Origin: Mesorhizobium sp.
Lineage (GTDB): Bacteria; Pseudomonadota; Alphaproteobacteria; Rhizobiales; Rhizobiaceae
Direction of reading: 5' to 3'
Length of the DNA: 56,427 nucleotides
NCBI GenBank assembly: GCA_004020365.1
Contig: SAQR01000023.1
Coordinates: 1 to 56,427 of the forward strand
The notes beneath the pieces were generated by a model that was not told the DNA's origin, did no database searches, and saw only the letters and a program-made list of their open reading frames with translations. Below, in pieces: positions 30,456-39,307 of the stretch (its first letter is position 1; every line of letters starts with the position of its first letter). Position numbers and translations under genes: made by a program.

Positions 30456-31441
30456 GGGTGCTGATCGTCAAGACATCCTCGATGGGTGACGTCATCCACA
30501 GCTTTCCAGCCGTCGAGGATGCGCGCCGCAGCCGGCCGGACGTGTCGTTCGACTGGTGTGTGGAAGAGGCTTTTGCCGGCATCGTGGCGCTGCATCCGGC
30601 GATCGCAACCATCCACGACGTGGCAATCCGGCGCTGGCGCACAAGCCCGCTCGTCCCCAGCACATGGCGCCAGGCAGCGGGATTGCGCCGCGCCTTGCGG
30701 GATCGCCGCTACGATCTCGTCATCGATGCGCAAGGATTGCTGAAGTCGGCCGTGGTGGCGAAACAGGCCGCGGCGCCGATCGCCGGCTTCGACCGGTCGA
30801 GCGCTCGCGAGCCTTCGGCGACCTTGTTCTACGACCGCCGCTATGCTGTGCCGCGCGATCTGCACGCCATCGAACGCACAAGGCGGCTGTTCGGGCTGGC
30901 GCTCGGCTATGAGCCGGATTTTTCCGGGCTCGAGTCCGGCATCGTGCCACCGGCCGTCGCTTCGACTTTTGTCGGCGGAAAAACCGCATTCCTGCTGCAC
31001 GGCACCAGCCGCGAGGACAAGAAATGGCCGGTCGGCGACTGGATCGAGACTGCCCGACTTCTCGTGGAAAGAGGAATGACGCCGGTCACCACCTGGTCGA
31101 ACGACAGGGAAAAGGCGGTTGCCGAGGCGATCGCCCAAGCCGTTCCACAGACCGTCCTGGTGCCGAAATCACCGCTTGCCGAGATCGCCGCGATCATCGG
31201 CCGGTCGGTGCTGATCATCGGCGCCGATACCGGCCTTACCCACCTCGCCAGTGCCTTCGGCCTGCCGACCGTCGCGGTGTTTGTGGCGACAGAACCCGGC
31301 CTGACCGGCCCGCGCGGGCCGTACTCGTCAACGCTGCTGGCCGCGCCCGGCAGTCGTGTCGCGCCTGAGGAGGTAGTGGCAGAGGCAGAGAGGCTGCTTG
31401 AGCGCCAAGCGTTTGGTCAGGCCGGCGTCGACAAGAATTGA
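30452..31441 (+). CDS. waaC: lipopolysaccharide heptosyltransferase I
   Basis: The 329-residue GT9 protein has the WaaC-type start (VLIVKTSSMGDVIHSFPAVEDA), the DAQGLLKSAVVA segment, HGTSREDKKWP and GADTGLTHLASAFGLP. It adds the first heptose to Kdo of the LPS inner core. Its start codon overlaps the waaF stop codon, indicating translational coupling. It is the last gene of the operon. Confidence 0.94.
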   Translation: MRVLIVKTSSMGDVIHSFPAVEDARRSRPDVSFDWCVEEAFAGIVALHPAIATIHDVAIRRWRTSPLVPSTWRQAAGLRRALRDRRYDLVIDAQGLLKSAVVAKQAAAPIAGFDRSSAREPSATLFYDRRYAVPRDLHAIERTRRLFGLALGYEPDFSGLESGIVPPAVASTFVGGKTAFLLHGTSREDKKWPVGDWIETARLLVERGMTPVTTWSNDREKAVAEAIAQAVPQTVLVPKSPLAEIAAIIGRSVLIIGADTGLTHLASAFGLPTVAVFVATEPGLTGPRGPYSSTLLAAPGSRVAPEEVVAEAERLLERQAFGQAGVDKN

Positions 31442-31470
31442 TTTGTTCAATCAATTCAATTGGAAAAGTC

Positions 31471-31652
31471 CGCGCCGCCCCTCATCCGCCTGCCGGCACC
31501 TTCTCCCCGTATAGTGACGGGGAGAAGGGGACTGGACGCGAACCTCGGCGCCCGTTCTGCAACGCCGGTAATTAGCGAAACTCTCAATGACGGCGTCCTT
31601 CTCCCCGTCACTATACGGGGAGAAGTGCCGGCAGGGTGATGAGGGGCAGCGC
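31471..31652. repeat. intergenic palindromic repeat element, copy 1
   Basis: Inverted arms (about 31471-31528 and 31598-31652) each carry a CTTCTCCCCGT...ACGGGGAGAAG palindrome and a CTCATCCGCCTGCCGGCA-type end. The spacer includes TTCTGCAACGCCGGTAATT. A second full copy lies at 44250-44424. The whole gap between waaC and greA is this element. It has no coding capacity. Confidence 0.85.
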
Positions 31653-31672
31653 GATCGTCTGCCGCTTTACCC

Positions 31673-32146
31673 TCAGATGAACTGCACCTGGACGATCTCG
31701 TAGCCCCGCGCACCGCCTGGCGCGTTGACCTCGATGGCATCGCCGACTTCCTTGCCGATCAGCGCCCGCGCGATCGGTGAGGAGATCGAGATGCGGCCGG
31801 ACTTCACGTCCGCTTCCTGGTCGCCGACGATCTGGTAGGTCTTCTTCTCTTCCGTGTCCTCGTCGACCAGCACCACGGTCGCGCCGAACTTGACCTTTTC
31901 GCCGCTGAGCTTGGTGATGTCGATCACTTCGGCGCGGGCGATAAAATCCTCGAGCTCGTTGACGCGGCCTTCATTGAGGCTCTGCGCTTCTTTCGCCGAG
32001 TGGTATTCGGCATTTTCGGAAAGATCGCCATGCGAGCGCGCTTCGGAGATCGCTTCGATGATGCGCGGCCGCTCTACCTGTTGGCGCCAGCGCAGTTCTT
32101 CCTTCAATGACGCGAACCCCTCGCCTGTCATCGGGACCTTGTTCAT
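31673..32146 (-). CDS. greA: transcription elongation factor GreA
   Basis: The 157-residue protein has the N-terminal coiled coil ([29 protein letters not shown], residues about 27-55, with the acidic tip DLSENAEY) and the C-terminal FKBP-like domain ([22 protein letters not shown]). It rescues backtracked RNA polymerase by stimulating transcript cleavage. The ATG at 32146 is standard for GreA. It stands alone. Confidence 0.97.
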   Translation of the reverse strand: MNKVPMTGEGFASLKEELRWRQQVERPRIIEAISEARSHGDLSENAEYHSAKEAQSLNEGRVNELEDFIARAEVIDITKLSGEKVKFGATVVLVDEDTEEKKTYQIVGDQEADVKSGRISISSPIARALIGKEVGDAIEVNAPGGARGYEIVQVQFI

Positions 32147-32429
32147 GATGCCTGACCTTTCCTGCCGCCGCCCCCGCATTCCGGGAGCGACCTTGTCGAT
32201 GGGTACAAAAAGAAAACGGTCCGGCAGCCTCGGGCTAACGGAACCGTGTCACCGCTATTTCCCTCAATATAGCAATCTTCGCGGGTTTTTCACGCCAAAA
32301 AATCGGATTTGAAAAATTCGCCCGCCATTTATGGAAATGCCGTCACGGCAACGCGGCTGGCCAGGCGAGCGGCAACGAAAACCGGCTGCGATTGCTCACA
32401 GCCGGTGTCAGGAGCGTTTGGGCTTCTAT

Positions 32430-32987
32430 TCAGCTCTTCATGAAACGGTCGATCTGCTCGGACAGCATGCCGTATTCACGAGATCCCTTGCCGGTGCGTT
32501 TCTCGATCTCGCGGAGCTGTTCCCGGGCGCCGGCGAGATCGCCGATCTGCAGATGCGCCTCGCCGAGATATTCACGTACCAGCGTGTAATCAGGATCGAT
32601 GCGCAGCGCTTCTTCATAATAGCCGAGACCGACGGCGACGCGTCCGGAATGGCGGTGCGAGTAGCCGAGGTAGTTGAGGATGCGAGGATCTTTCTTGTCC
32701 GCAGCCAGGCTGAGCACGGCGATCGCCTCGTCATAACGTCCGGCCATCGCCAGCGCGCGGCCGGCTTCATAGATGTTGTCGTCGTCCAGCATGCCTTGCT
32801 TGGGTGCAACGCATTTCTTCAGCCTCTTGTCGTAGACATAGCCTTTCTTGCATTTCGTGACGGTCTCGTTGCCGCCGTTGCCTCCACCTCCGCCGCCTCC
32901 GCCACCTTCACCGGCCGAAAACGCCGGAACCGCAAACAGCGGCAGGGCGGCAACCGCCAGAACCTGGATCAGCACTCGTCTGCGCAT
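32430..32987 (-). CDS. secreted TPR-repeat protein with poly-Gly stretch
   Basis: The 185-residue product has a signal peptide (MRRRVLIQVLAVAALPLFAVPAFSA, shown here only as its ends) followed by a run of nine Gly, a two-Cys region (TKCKKGYVYDKRLKKCV) and two to three TPR units (about residues 75-165: AGRALAMAGRYDEAIAVL, YLGYSHRHSGRVAVGLGYY, YLGEAHLQIGDLAGAREQL). A periplasmic scaffold role is likely, but the partner is unknown. GGAGG precedes the ATG at 32987. Confidence 0.82.
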   Translation of the reverse strand: MRRRVLIQVLAVAALPLFAVPAFSAGEGGGGGGGGGNGGNETVTKCKKGYVYDKRLKKCVAPKQGMLDDDNIYEAGRALAMAGRYDEAIAVLSLAADKKDPRILNYLGYSHRHSGRVAVGLGYYEEALRIDPDYTLVREYLGEAHLQIGDLAGAREQLREIEKRTGKGSREYGMLSEQIDRFMKS

Positions 32988-33184
32988 CGAACCCTCCTTG
33001 AAGCATGACAATGCAAGACTAACGCCGGGCAAAACCGGTTTCATCCCGGAAAAAAGTCACGCCCATTGAAAGCTTTTTGAACGACCCGCGCCAGTCGGAA
33101 AATAGAAGCGCCGAACAAAACGTGACGAGCGCTGCAAATTCGCTATCATCCAGCAAACGCCAACGGAGCATGCGGAGACGGCCA

Positions 33185-33610
33185 GTGCAGCGGCGCCTTG
33201 AAAAAGAATGGGAGCTTTCGATCGGTCCCGACACGGTGCGCCTGTTCATCCTCAAGGCGAAGGCGTTGAGCGCCGCCGTCAACGAAGACTATGCCGATGG
33301 CGCCGAGCACGAGGTAGAACTCGATAGCGAGGCGCATGACAACCATCGTCATGACGGTCTCGTCGAGGAAAGTTCCGAAAACCTCACCGAAGAAGAATTG
33401 CGCGAACTGATCAACGACCTCAATGTCGACGAGGCGGCCGAACTCGTAGCACTCGCCTGGGTTGGCCGCGGCGACTATGACGCCTCGGAATGGGCGGACG
33501 CGCTGGCGGCCGCGCGCGAGCGCGCCAACAAGCGCACGGCGAAGTATCTGCTCGGTATGCCGCTGTTGGCCGACTGGCTGGAGGAAGGGCTGGAAGCGAT
33601 CGGTGCGTAA
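33185..33610 (+). CDS. DUF3775 protein
   Basis: About 141 residues matching the DUF3775 family: ELSIGPDTVRLFILKAKALSA, then an acidic variable region, LRELINDLNVDEAAELVALAWVGRGDY and a C-terminal LLGMPLLADWLEEGLEAIG. Function is unknown; it is soluble and acidic. The GTG at 33185 has GGAG 7 nt upstream; an ATG at 33170 and a TTG at 33077 are in frame and would extend it. Confidence 0.72.
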   Translation: MQRRLEKEWELSIGPDTVRLFILKAKALSAAVNEDYADGAEHEVELDSEAHDNHRHDGLVEESSENLTEEELRELINDLNVDEAAELVALAWVGRGDYDASEWADALAAARERANKRTAKYLLGMPLLADWLEEGLEAIGA

Positions 33611-33686
33611 CGCCGCGGTTACCGTTCGTGATCGGCCAAAACCCTCGTTCAGGGCAACCTCCGCGTTCGCCGGCCGTTGACGGCGA

Positions 33687-34670
33687 ATGGCGGTGCTGAC
33701 CCCTCCCACATCGATCAGATTGGCCGGATTGGTCAGATTGGCGCTGCCTTTGGCGGCGGCGATGCTGTTCGCAGAAGCGGCCCTGGCCCAAGCTCCGGAA
33801 CTGCCCGATAACGTGCCCGTCCCGGAGCTCAATCAGTCGCAATCAGCGCAAGAAGCCGCACCTGCCGACGTGCCGATCCCCGAGCCGCGCCCAAAAAATG
33901 CGCCAGAGCCTGATCAACCCGCGACCGACACGCTGAACCAGCAGAAGTCGTACCAGCATCAGGAAGCCCGGCCGGAGCCGCCGGCAATCGCTCCGACGCC
34001 GCCCGAAAAGCCCGCCGAGGCGGAACCACCGGCAGCCGCGCCAAAACCACCGGAGAAGCCGGCGCAAGCGCCGGAGAAAAAAATCCCTCCCGACCCGCGC
34101 TCGGCCGCTGTGCCGCAGGAGAAAATGCCGGACGAGGAACTGGCCTGCCGCAGGCGGCTGAAGTCGATGGGCGTCGACTTCGAGGAACGCAAAGCCGAGC
34201 ACGATGCGGCGATCGGCTGCTCTATCCCCTATCCGATCGCACTGAAGACGTTGGGCAAGTCATTGGATATCAACCCCGAAACCGAGTTGAACTGCCAGAT
34301 GGCCGAGGCCGCCGCGCGCTTCGCCACAGATATCGTCCAGCCGGCGGCCAAGGCCGAGCTCGGCGCCGCACTCAAGTCGGTCGGTCAGGCATCCGCCTTC
34401 GTCTGCCGACACCGCAATGGCGGCGGGAAATTGTCGGAGCACGCCTTCGGCAACGCGCTCGACATCGCCAGCTTCACGCTTTCGGACGGCAGGAGGATCG
34501 ACATCCGCCCGGCGCCGCCGGAAAAGGAGGCGAAATTCCTGAACGCAATACGCAAGGCAGCCTGCGGACCGTTCAAGACCGTGCTTGGCCCGGGCAGCGA
34601 TGCCGATCATTCGCTGCATCTCCATCTCGATCTTGCACCGCGCCGCAACCGCGGCACCTTTTGCCAGTGA
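33687..34670 (+). CDS. extensin-like family protein, probable LAS-type peptidase fold
   Basis: The 327-residue exported protein has a signal peptide (to about residue 35), a long Pro/Glu/Ala-rich linker (36-145) and an Extensin-like_C domain. That domain contains SEHAFGNALD at 250-259 and DHSLHLHLD at 307-315, which match the SxHxxGxAxD and HxH zinc-ligand motifs of LAS/VanY-type peptidoglycan peptidases. Four Cys pairs are likely disulfides. A cell-wall hydrolase role is inferred; the family name reflects plant similarity only. A second member follows. Confidence 0.85.
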   Translation: MAVLTPPTSIRLAGLVRLALPLAAAMLFAEAALAQAPELPDNVPVPELNQSQSAQEAAPADVPIPEPRPKNAPEPDQPATDTLNQQKSYQHQEARPEPPAIAPTPPEKPAEAEPPAAAPKPPEKPAQAPEKKIPPDPRSAAVPQEKMPDEELACRRRLKSMGVDFEERKAEHDAAIGCSIPYPIALKTLGKSLDINPETELNCQMAEAAARFATDIVQPAAKAELGAALKSVGQASAFVCRHRNGGGKLSEHAFGNALDIASFTLSDGRRIDIRPAPPEKEAKFLNAIRKAACGPFKTVLGPGSDADHSLHLHLDLAPRRNRGTFCQ

Positions 34671-34764
34671 TATGGTTCCGGACCGACGCGCCGCAATTTG
34701 GCCGCAGCCGTAAACGCAGCCGCTGATTTTTCCTTTACTGTTGACGGGTAAGCTCCGTTTCATC

Positions 34765-34816
34765 TGATCATGACCCCGAAAAGTGGGATCCGGTTTTCGG
34801 AGAAAGCTCATGATCA
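34765..34816. repeat. short TGATCATGA-flanked palindromic element
   Basis: TGATCATGA at 34765-34773 and TCATGATCA at 34808-34816 are perfect inverted ends. An inner pair CCGAAAA/TTTTCGG surrounds the centre. I recognise this sequence type as a very common Mesorhizobium intergenic element. It sits 47 bp before the second extensin-like gene. Confidence 0.65.
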
Positions 34817-34862
34817 AACGATGACATAGAGCCTGATCGGCTCGGGGACCGGGAACCTGCCA

Positions 34863-35678
34863 ATGGCCGGGATATTTCGCGCCGCGTCTGTCGCCGTGCG
34901 GCAAGTGAGACGCGCGCGCATGCTTGCCGGCGGGCTTGCCATCGCAGCGATCTCGGCCTGCACCACCGGCAGCGTGCTTTCGCTGGAACCGGCCGTCGAT
35001 GTCGGCAGCCAGACATCTGCAGTCCCAACATACGCTGTCCCAAAGTATGCCGGAATGCAGCGCCTCGTCCCGTCCAACCCTTACATGACCGCCGCCTATC
35101 CGCGCATGGACGAGCCGATGGCGCCGACCGAACAGATGCCGGCCAGCGAGGTCGAGTGCCGCAAGGATTTGAAGCGCCTGGGCGTCGTCTACACCGACCT
35201 TGCGCCGATCCGCGAAGGCCAGTGCGGCATCGACTATCCGGTCAAGATCTCGGCCATCGGCAGTATCCGGATGCAGCCGGCCGCGACACTGACCTGCGAC
35301 ATGGCCGCCACCTTCGCCGGCTGGGCCAGGAATGAACTGGTCCCGTCCGCCCGCTGGCGTTATTTCTCCGGCGTCAGGACCATTCGCCAGGGCTCGAGCT
35401 ATTCCTGCCGCAGGATCGCCGGCGAAGGCACGCTGTCGGAGCACGGCAAGGGCAACGCCCTCGATGTCATGAGCATCGAGCTCGGCAATGGCAAGGAGAT
35501 CGACGTGCGCAAGCCCGGCCTGTTCGCCTTCCGCACCCGCGGCTTCCTCAACACCGTGCGCGCCGACGGCTGCCAGTATTTCACCACCGTGCTCGGCCCC
35601 GGCTACAATTACGACCACCGCAACCATTTCCATTTCGACATCAAGAACCGCAAGAACGGCTACCGCGCCTGCCGCTGA
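34863..35678 (+). CDS. extensin-like family lipoprotein, second copy
   Basis: The 271-residue protein has a lipobox-like ISAC (Cys 33) and a C-terminal Extensin-like_C domain with LSEHGKGNALDV at 191-202 and DHRNHFHFD at 251-259. These are the same putative LAS peptidase zinc motifs as in its neighbour. The N-terminal 20 residues are basic; starting at the ATG of residue 20 would give a more usual lipoprotein signal. The tandem arrangement suggests duplication with different anchoring: one periplasmic, one lipid-anchored. Confidence 0.85.
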   Translation: MAGIFRAASVAVRQVRRARMLAGGLAIAAISACTTGSVLSLEPAVDVGSQTSAVPTYAVPKYAGMQRLVPSNPYMTAAYPRMDEPMAPTEQMPASEVECRKDLKRLGVVYTDLAPIREGQCGIDYPVKISAIGSIRMQPAATLTCDMAATFAGWARNELVPSARWRYFSGVRTIRQGSSYSCRRIAGEGTLSEHGKGNALDVMSIELGNGKEIDVRKPGLFAFRTRGFLNTVRADGCQYFTTVLGPGYNYDHRNHFHFDIKNRKNGYRACR

Positions 35679-35703
35679 TAGAAACGCTCCGTAGCGATCC
35701 TTC

Positions 35704-35818
35704 GCGCCCCCCTCTGTCCTGCCGGACAGAAGGCAGTAGGGCAGTAGGGAGTAGGGCAATTTTTTTAAGTGCCCTACTGCCCTACTGTCCTACTGTCCGG
35801 CAGGACAGAGGGGGGCGC
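35704..35818. repeat. large inverted repeat with 8-bp units inside
   Basis: Perfect 26-bp outer arms (35704-35729 and 35793-35818) enclose GCAGTAGG-type units on the left and GCCCTACT-type units on the right, around a T-rich loop (35759-35768). The RNA or single strand would fold into one long hairpin. The inner octamer is the same as the array at the start of the window. It may be a non-coding mobile element (MITE- or REP-like). Confidence 0.88.
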
Positions 35819-35935
35819 TGTCCCGCCGGCATCAAAGGCTCTGCACTGCAGCAACGTCGCTTCGCTCCTGCTCCGCCCGAGAACGGCGAAGACGTGGTAA
35901 GCTCTGGCCAGGTAGACTGGGCATTTGGCTTTCGC

Positions 35936-36643
35936 ATGAGCCGACGAAGCCTTCGACGACGCGCAACGACTTGGCTGGTGGCGTTCTGTGCCGGCTATCT
36001 CGCGCTCGCCTATTTCGCCGCGCCGGAATTCTGGACGCTGCGCGACCGCAATTTCCGTACGCAGCGCTTCGAGATGGTGACGCACACGCCGCAAGGCATT
36101 TCCGGCGATCCGATCAATGTCGGCCTCGTCGGCACCAAAAAAGAGCTGGTCCATGCCTTCGCCGTCGCCGGATGGGACACGGCCGACGCCCTCACGCTGA
36201 GGACCGCGGTCGAGATCGGCGAAAGCGTGCTTTTCGATCGGCCCTATCCCGACGCGCCGGTCAGCCGGCTGGTTTTCGAAGGCCGTGCACAGGATCTGGC
36301 CTTCGAGAAGCCGGTCGGCGACAGTGCCGACCGGCGTCATCACGTCCGCTTCTGGCAGACCGATACGACCGGAGACGATGGCCGGCCGCTCTGGCTGGGT
36401 GCGGCAACCTTTGATCGCGGCGTCGGCCTCAGCCACGACACCGGCCAGGTCACCCACCATATCGCTCCCGATATCGACGCCGAGCGCGACTTCCTGATCC
36501 GCACCCTGTCTGCCGCAGGCATGCTGATCTCGACCAGCGAGATATCGGGCATCGGTGCGACAAAGACCGGGCGCAATGGCGGCGGCGATCCCTATTTCAC
36601 CGATGGCAAGGCGGTAGTGGGCGTGCTGCGGCAGCTGCCGTAG
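35936..36643 (+). CDS. LssY C-terminal domain membrane protein
   Basis: About 235 residues with one N-terminal membrane helix (TTWLVAFCAGYLALAYFAA) and a large domain resembling the LssY C-terminal region: DPINVGLVGTKKELVHAFAVAGW, PVSRLVFEGRAQDLAFEKP, RHHVRFWQ and WLGAATFDRGVG. LssY-type domains occur with PAP2 phosphatases; this protein has no phosphatase part. Role is unknown. A GTG at 35894 is an alternative start; neither has a strong ribosome-binding site. Confidence 0.8.
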   Translation: MSRRSLRRRATTWLVAFCAGYLALAYFAAPEFWTLRDRNFRTQRFEMVTHTPQGISGDPINVGLVGTKKELVHAFAVAGWDTADALTLRTAVEIGESVLFDRPYPDAPVSRLVFEGRAQDLAFEKPVGDSADRRHHVRFWQTDTTGDDGRPLWLGAATFDRGVGLSHDTGQVTHHIAPDIDAERDFLIRTLSAAGMLISTSEISGIGATKTGRNGGGDPYFTDGKAVVGVLRQLP

Positions 36644-36798
36644 GCGCAAGACCAACGGCCGGCCGCCGGCTCATCGACACCCTGATCGAGCATTTTTCGT
36701 CGCCGCCATGGGATGCGGTGTGAGATGATTGCGCCCGCCGGCATGAAAATGACGGCGGTCTATTTTCGAAGACCGCGCCGCAATGCTATTGACCCCGC

Positions 36799-38109
36799 AT
36801 GCTTTACGCTGAAATCGCTATCGTGGTCGTCCTCATCTGCGTGAACGGCCTTTTGGCAATGTCCGAGCTTGCCATCGTCTCGTCACGGCCGGCCCGCCTC
36901 AAGGCGATGATCGACCGCGGCGTCAAGGGCGCCGGCCGCGCATTGGCGCTCGGCGCCAATCCCGGCAAATTCCTGTCGTCGGTGCAGATCGGCATCACCC
37001 TGGTCGGTGTTTTGTCCGGCGCCTTTTCCGGCGCCACGCTTGGCGAGCGGCTGTCCGTATTCCTGGCATCGACCGGCATCCGCGAAAGCCTTGCCGAGCC
37101 GATCGGCGTCGGCATCGTCGTCGCCCTCATCACCTACTTCTCGCTGATCATCGGCGAACTGGTGCCCAAGCAGATCGCGCTGCGCGATCCCGAACGCGTC
37201 GCCGCCAGGGTTGCTCCGGCGATGACCATCCTTGCCACCGTCTCAGCGCCGCTGGTCTTCCTGCTCGACATTTCCGGCCGCGCCATGCTGTGGCTGCTTG
37301 GCCAACGCGGTGAAAGCGAGGAGAAGGTCACCGACGAGGAGATCAAGATGCTGGTCGCCGAGGCCGAGCATCACGGCACCATCGAATCCGACGAGCGGCG
37401 CATGATCGCCGGCGTCATGAGGCTCGGCGACCGCGCCGTCCGCGCGGTGATGACGCCGCGCACCGAGGTCGACTGGATCAACCTGCAGTCCGACGACGCG
37501 GCGATCCGCAAGCTCCTGATGGAGACCCAGCATTCGCGCCTGCCGGCCGGCGATGGCAGCGTCGATGCCATGATCGGCGTCGTCCAGACCCGCGACGTGC
37601 TGGCCGCGATGCTCGGCGGTCGCGCGCTCGACCCGCGCCGGCACGTGCGCACCGCTCCCATCGTCCATGATCAGGCCGACGCGCTGGATGTCCTTTCGAC
37701 GCTCAAGGAGTCCAACGTGCCGATGGCGCTGGTCCATGACGAATACGGCCATTTCGAAGGCATCGTCACCCCGGCTGACATACTGGAAGCCATCACCGGC
37801 GTGTTCCGGGCGGACCTCGACGCCGGCGACGAGGAAAACGCCGTCAAGCGCGACGACGGCTCATGGCTGCTCGCCGGCTACATGCAGGCCGACGAGATGG
37901 CGGACGTTCTCGGCATCGACCTGCCCGAGAACCGCGACTACGAGACCGTCGCCGGTTACGTGCTGGCGCACCTCCACCATCTGCCGGCGACCGGCGAATG
38001 CGTCGATGCGCAGGGTTGGCGCTTCGAGGTCGTTGACCTCGACGGCCGCCGCATCGACAAGCTCATCGCCACCCGCCTGCCCGGCGGCCATCGCGAAATC
38101 GTGCGGTAG
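36799..38109 (+). CDS. CNNM/CBS-domain transporter (hemolysin C family)
   Basis: The 436-residue protein has an N-terminal CNNM (DUF21) domain with about four membrane helices and the motifs GLLAMSELAIVSSRPARL and LIIGELVPKQIAL. A CBS pair (about 200-330; VMTPRTEVDWI and FEGIVTPADILEAITG) and a C-terminal CorC/HlyC domain (about 345-430) follow. Such proteins take part in magnesium or cobalt transport; the hemolysin name is historical. Single gene. Confidence 0.92.
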   Translation: MLYAEIAIVVVLICVNGLLAMSELAIVSSRPARLKAMIDRGVKGAGRALALGANPGKFLSSVQIGITLVGVLSGAFSGATLGERLSVFLASTGIRESLAEPIGVGIVVALITYFSLIIGELVPKQIALRDPERVAARVAPAMTILATVSAPLVFLLDISGRAMLWLLGQRGESEEKVTDEEIKMLVAEAEHHGTIESDERRMIAGVMRLGDRAVRAVMTPRTEVDWINLQSDDAAIRKLLMETQHSRLPAGDGSVDAMIGVVQTRDVLAAMLGGRALDPRRHVRTAPIVHDQADALDVLSTLKESNVPMALVHDEYGHFEGIVTPADILEAITGVFRADLDAGDEENAVKRDDGSWLLAGYMQADEMADVLGIDLPENRDYETVAGYVLAHLHHLPATGECVDAQGWRFEVVDLDGRRIDKLIATRLPGGHREIVR

Positions 38110-38120
38110 CCGGCAACACG

Positions 38121-39143
38121 ATGGGTAGGCAAGTCGGTCCTGGATCGCGGAAGGACTTGGTGGATTCTGACCGGATCGACAAGCTGATCGCAGCGGTGCC
38201 CCCGGCCTTGGCGCTTCGCGCCGGGCTGGACCTTGGCATCTTCACCCGGCTCGGTGGCAACGCGATGACTGCCGACAGCCTTGGGGCCGCACTCAAAGTC
38301 GAACCCGATCGTCTGTCGCGGCTTCTCTACGCGCTCGCCAGCATCGGTCTCCTCGAAGTCAAGGATGGTCGATTTCGCAACGGAGCCGAAGCGGCGGCCT
38401 TCCTCGACGCGTCCAAGCCGACCTATCGCGGCGGTGATCATGCGCTCCTGCGCGAGCTCTGGGGAGCCGACCTGCTGACCGCGGAGTCGCTGCGACAGAA
38501 CCGGCCGGCTGCGCTGCACGACTTTTCCGAAGCCGGGCCCGAGGCAGCAGTGGCCTTCAGCCGCATGCTCGCACCGGGCGGGGTAATTTTCGGCCGAAAT
38601 CTGGCCCGGGAGATGGACCTCTCGGTGATCGGTTCGGTGATCGACATCGGCGGCGGCCCCGGGACCATTCTCGTCGGACTTCGCGAGCGGCGGCCGCAGA
38701 TTGCGGCGACGCTGATGGAACTCCCAACGGTCGCAGCGGTCGCGAAAGATATCCTGTCGGAATACGGTGCCGACGACGTGATTGTCGAAGAGGGTGACAT
38801 AACTGTCGCGCCATCGATCGGTCGGCACGATCTGGCGATCCTGAAGGCCGTCGTCCAGGTCCTTCCGCCGGACCAGGCGCGCAGTTCGATCCTGAACGCG
38901 GCGCGTTGCCTCACACCCGGCGGCGAGATCGCAATTGCGGGGTGGGGTGTCGTCGATGACGACCGCCTCGGCCCGCCTGAGGGTGTGTTTCTGAATCTCA
39001 CCTTCCTGAACCTCTATCGCCACGGCGAATCGTACACTGAAGGTCAGTATCGCGCGTGGATGACCGAGGCTGGATTCCGGGATATCTCCCGGTCTCGCCT
39101 GACGGACGGCTCCACCTTGTTTCGTGCGCGCCTTGCGGGCTGA
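38121..39143 (+). CDS. SAM-dependent O-methyltransferase, COMT-like
   Basis: The 340-residue protein has an N-terminal winged-helix dimerisation domain (DKLIAAVPPALALRAGLDLGIF; LKVEPDRLSRLLYALASIGLL) and a class I methyltransferase domain with VIDIGGGPGTI (about 168-178) and LTPGGEIAIAG. This is the plan of acetylserotonin or hydroxyindole O-methyltransferase-like enzymes acting on small aromatic or polyketide hydroxyls. The substrate is unknown. It starts 11 bp after the CNNM gene and is convergent with the hydrolases. Confidence 0.88.
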   Translation: MGRQVGPGSRKDLVDSDRIDKLIAAVPPALALRAGLDLGIFTRLGGNAMTADSLGAALKVEPDRLSRLLYALASIGLLEVKDGRFRNGAEAAAFLDASKPTYRGGDHALLRELWGADLLTAESLRQNRPAALHDFSEAGPEAAVAFSRMLAPGGVIFGRNLAREMDLSVIGSVIDIGGGPGTILVGLRERRPQIAATLMELPTVAAVAKDILSEYGADDVIVEEGDITVAPSIGRHDLAILKAVVQVLPPDQARSSILNAARCLTPGGEIAIAGWGVVDDDRLGPPEGVFLNLTFLNLYRHGESYTEGQYRAWMTEAGFRDISRSRLTDGSTLFRARLAG

Positions 39144-39307
39144 TCGTGGCTGAATGGCCAAGCGCGATCCCGGCGCTTGCGCAAGCAGACATAGGGCGCT
39201 GGCGGCACGGGGCATCTGCGGTCAGGGAAGCCCAGCAATGCTGCAGCCGGATAAGCGGACCGGCCACGAGCGCAGTCAGCGCGCTTCATATCGGCGCGAG
39301 CGGTTGC

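Noticed and set aside
33687-34670. A plant-like extensin structural protein
   Set aside because: The Pro-rich part is only a linker; the conserved domain has peptidase-type metal motifs.
36799-38109. A haemolysin toxin
   Set aside because: The protein is a CNNM/CBS/CorC-type membrane transporter; the hemolysin label is historical.
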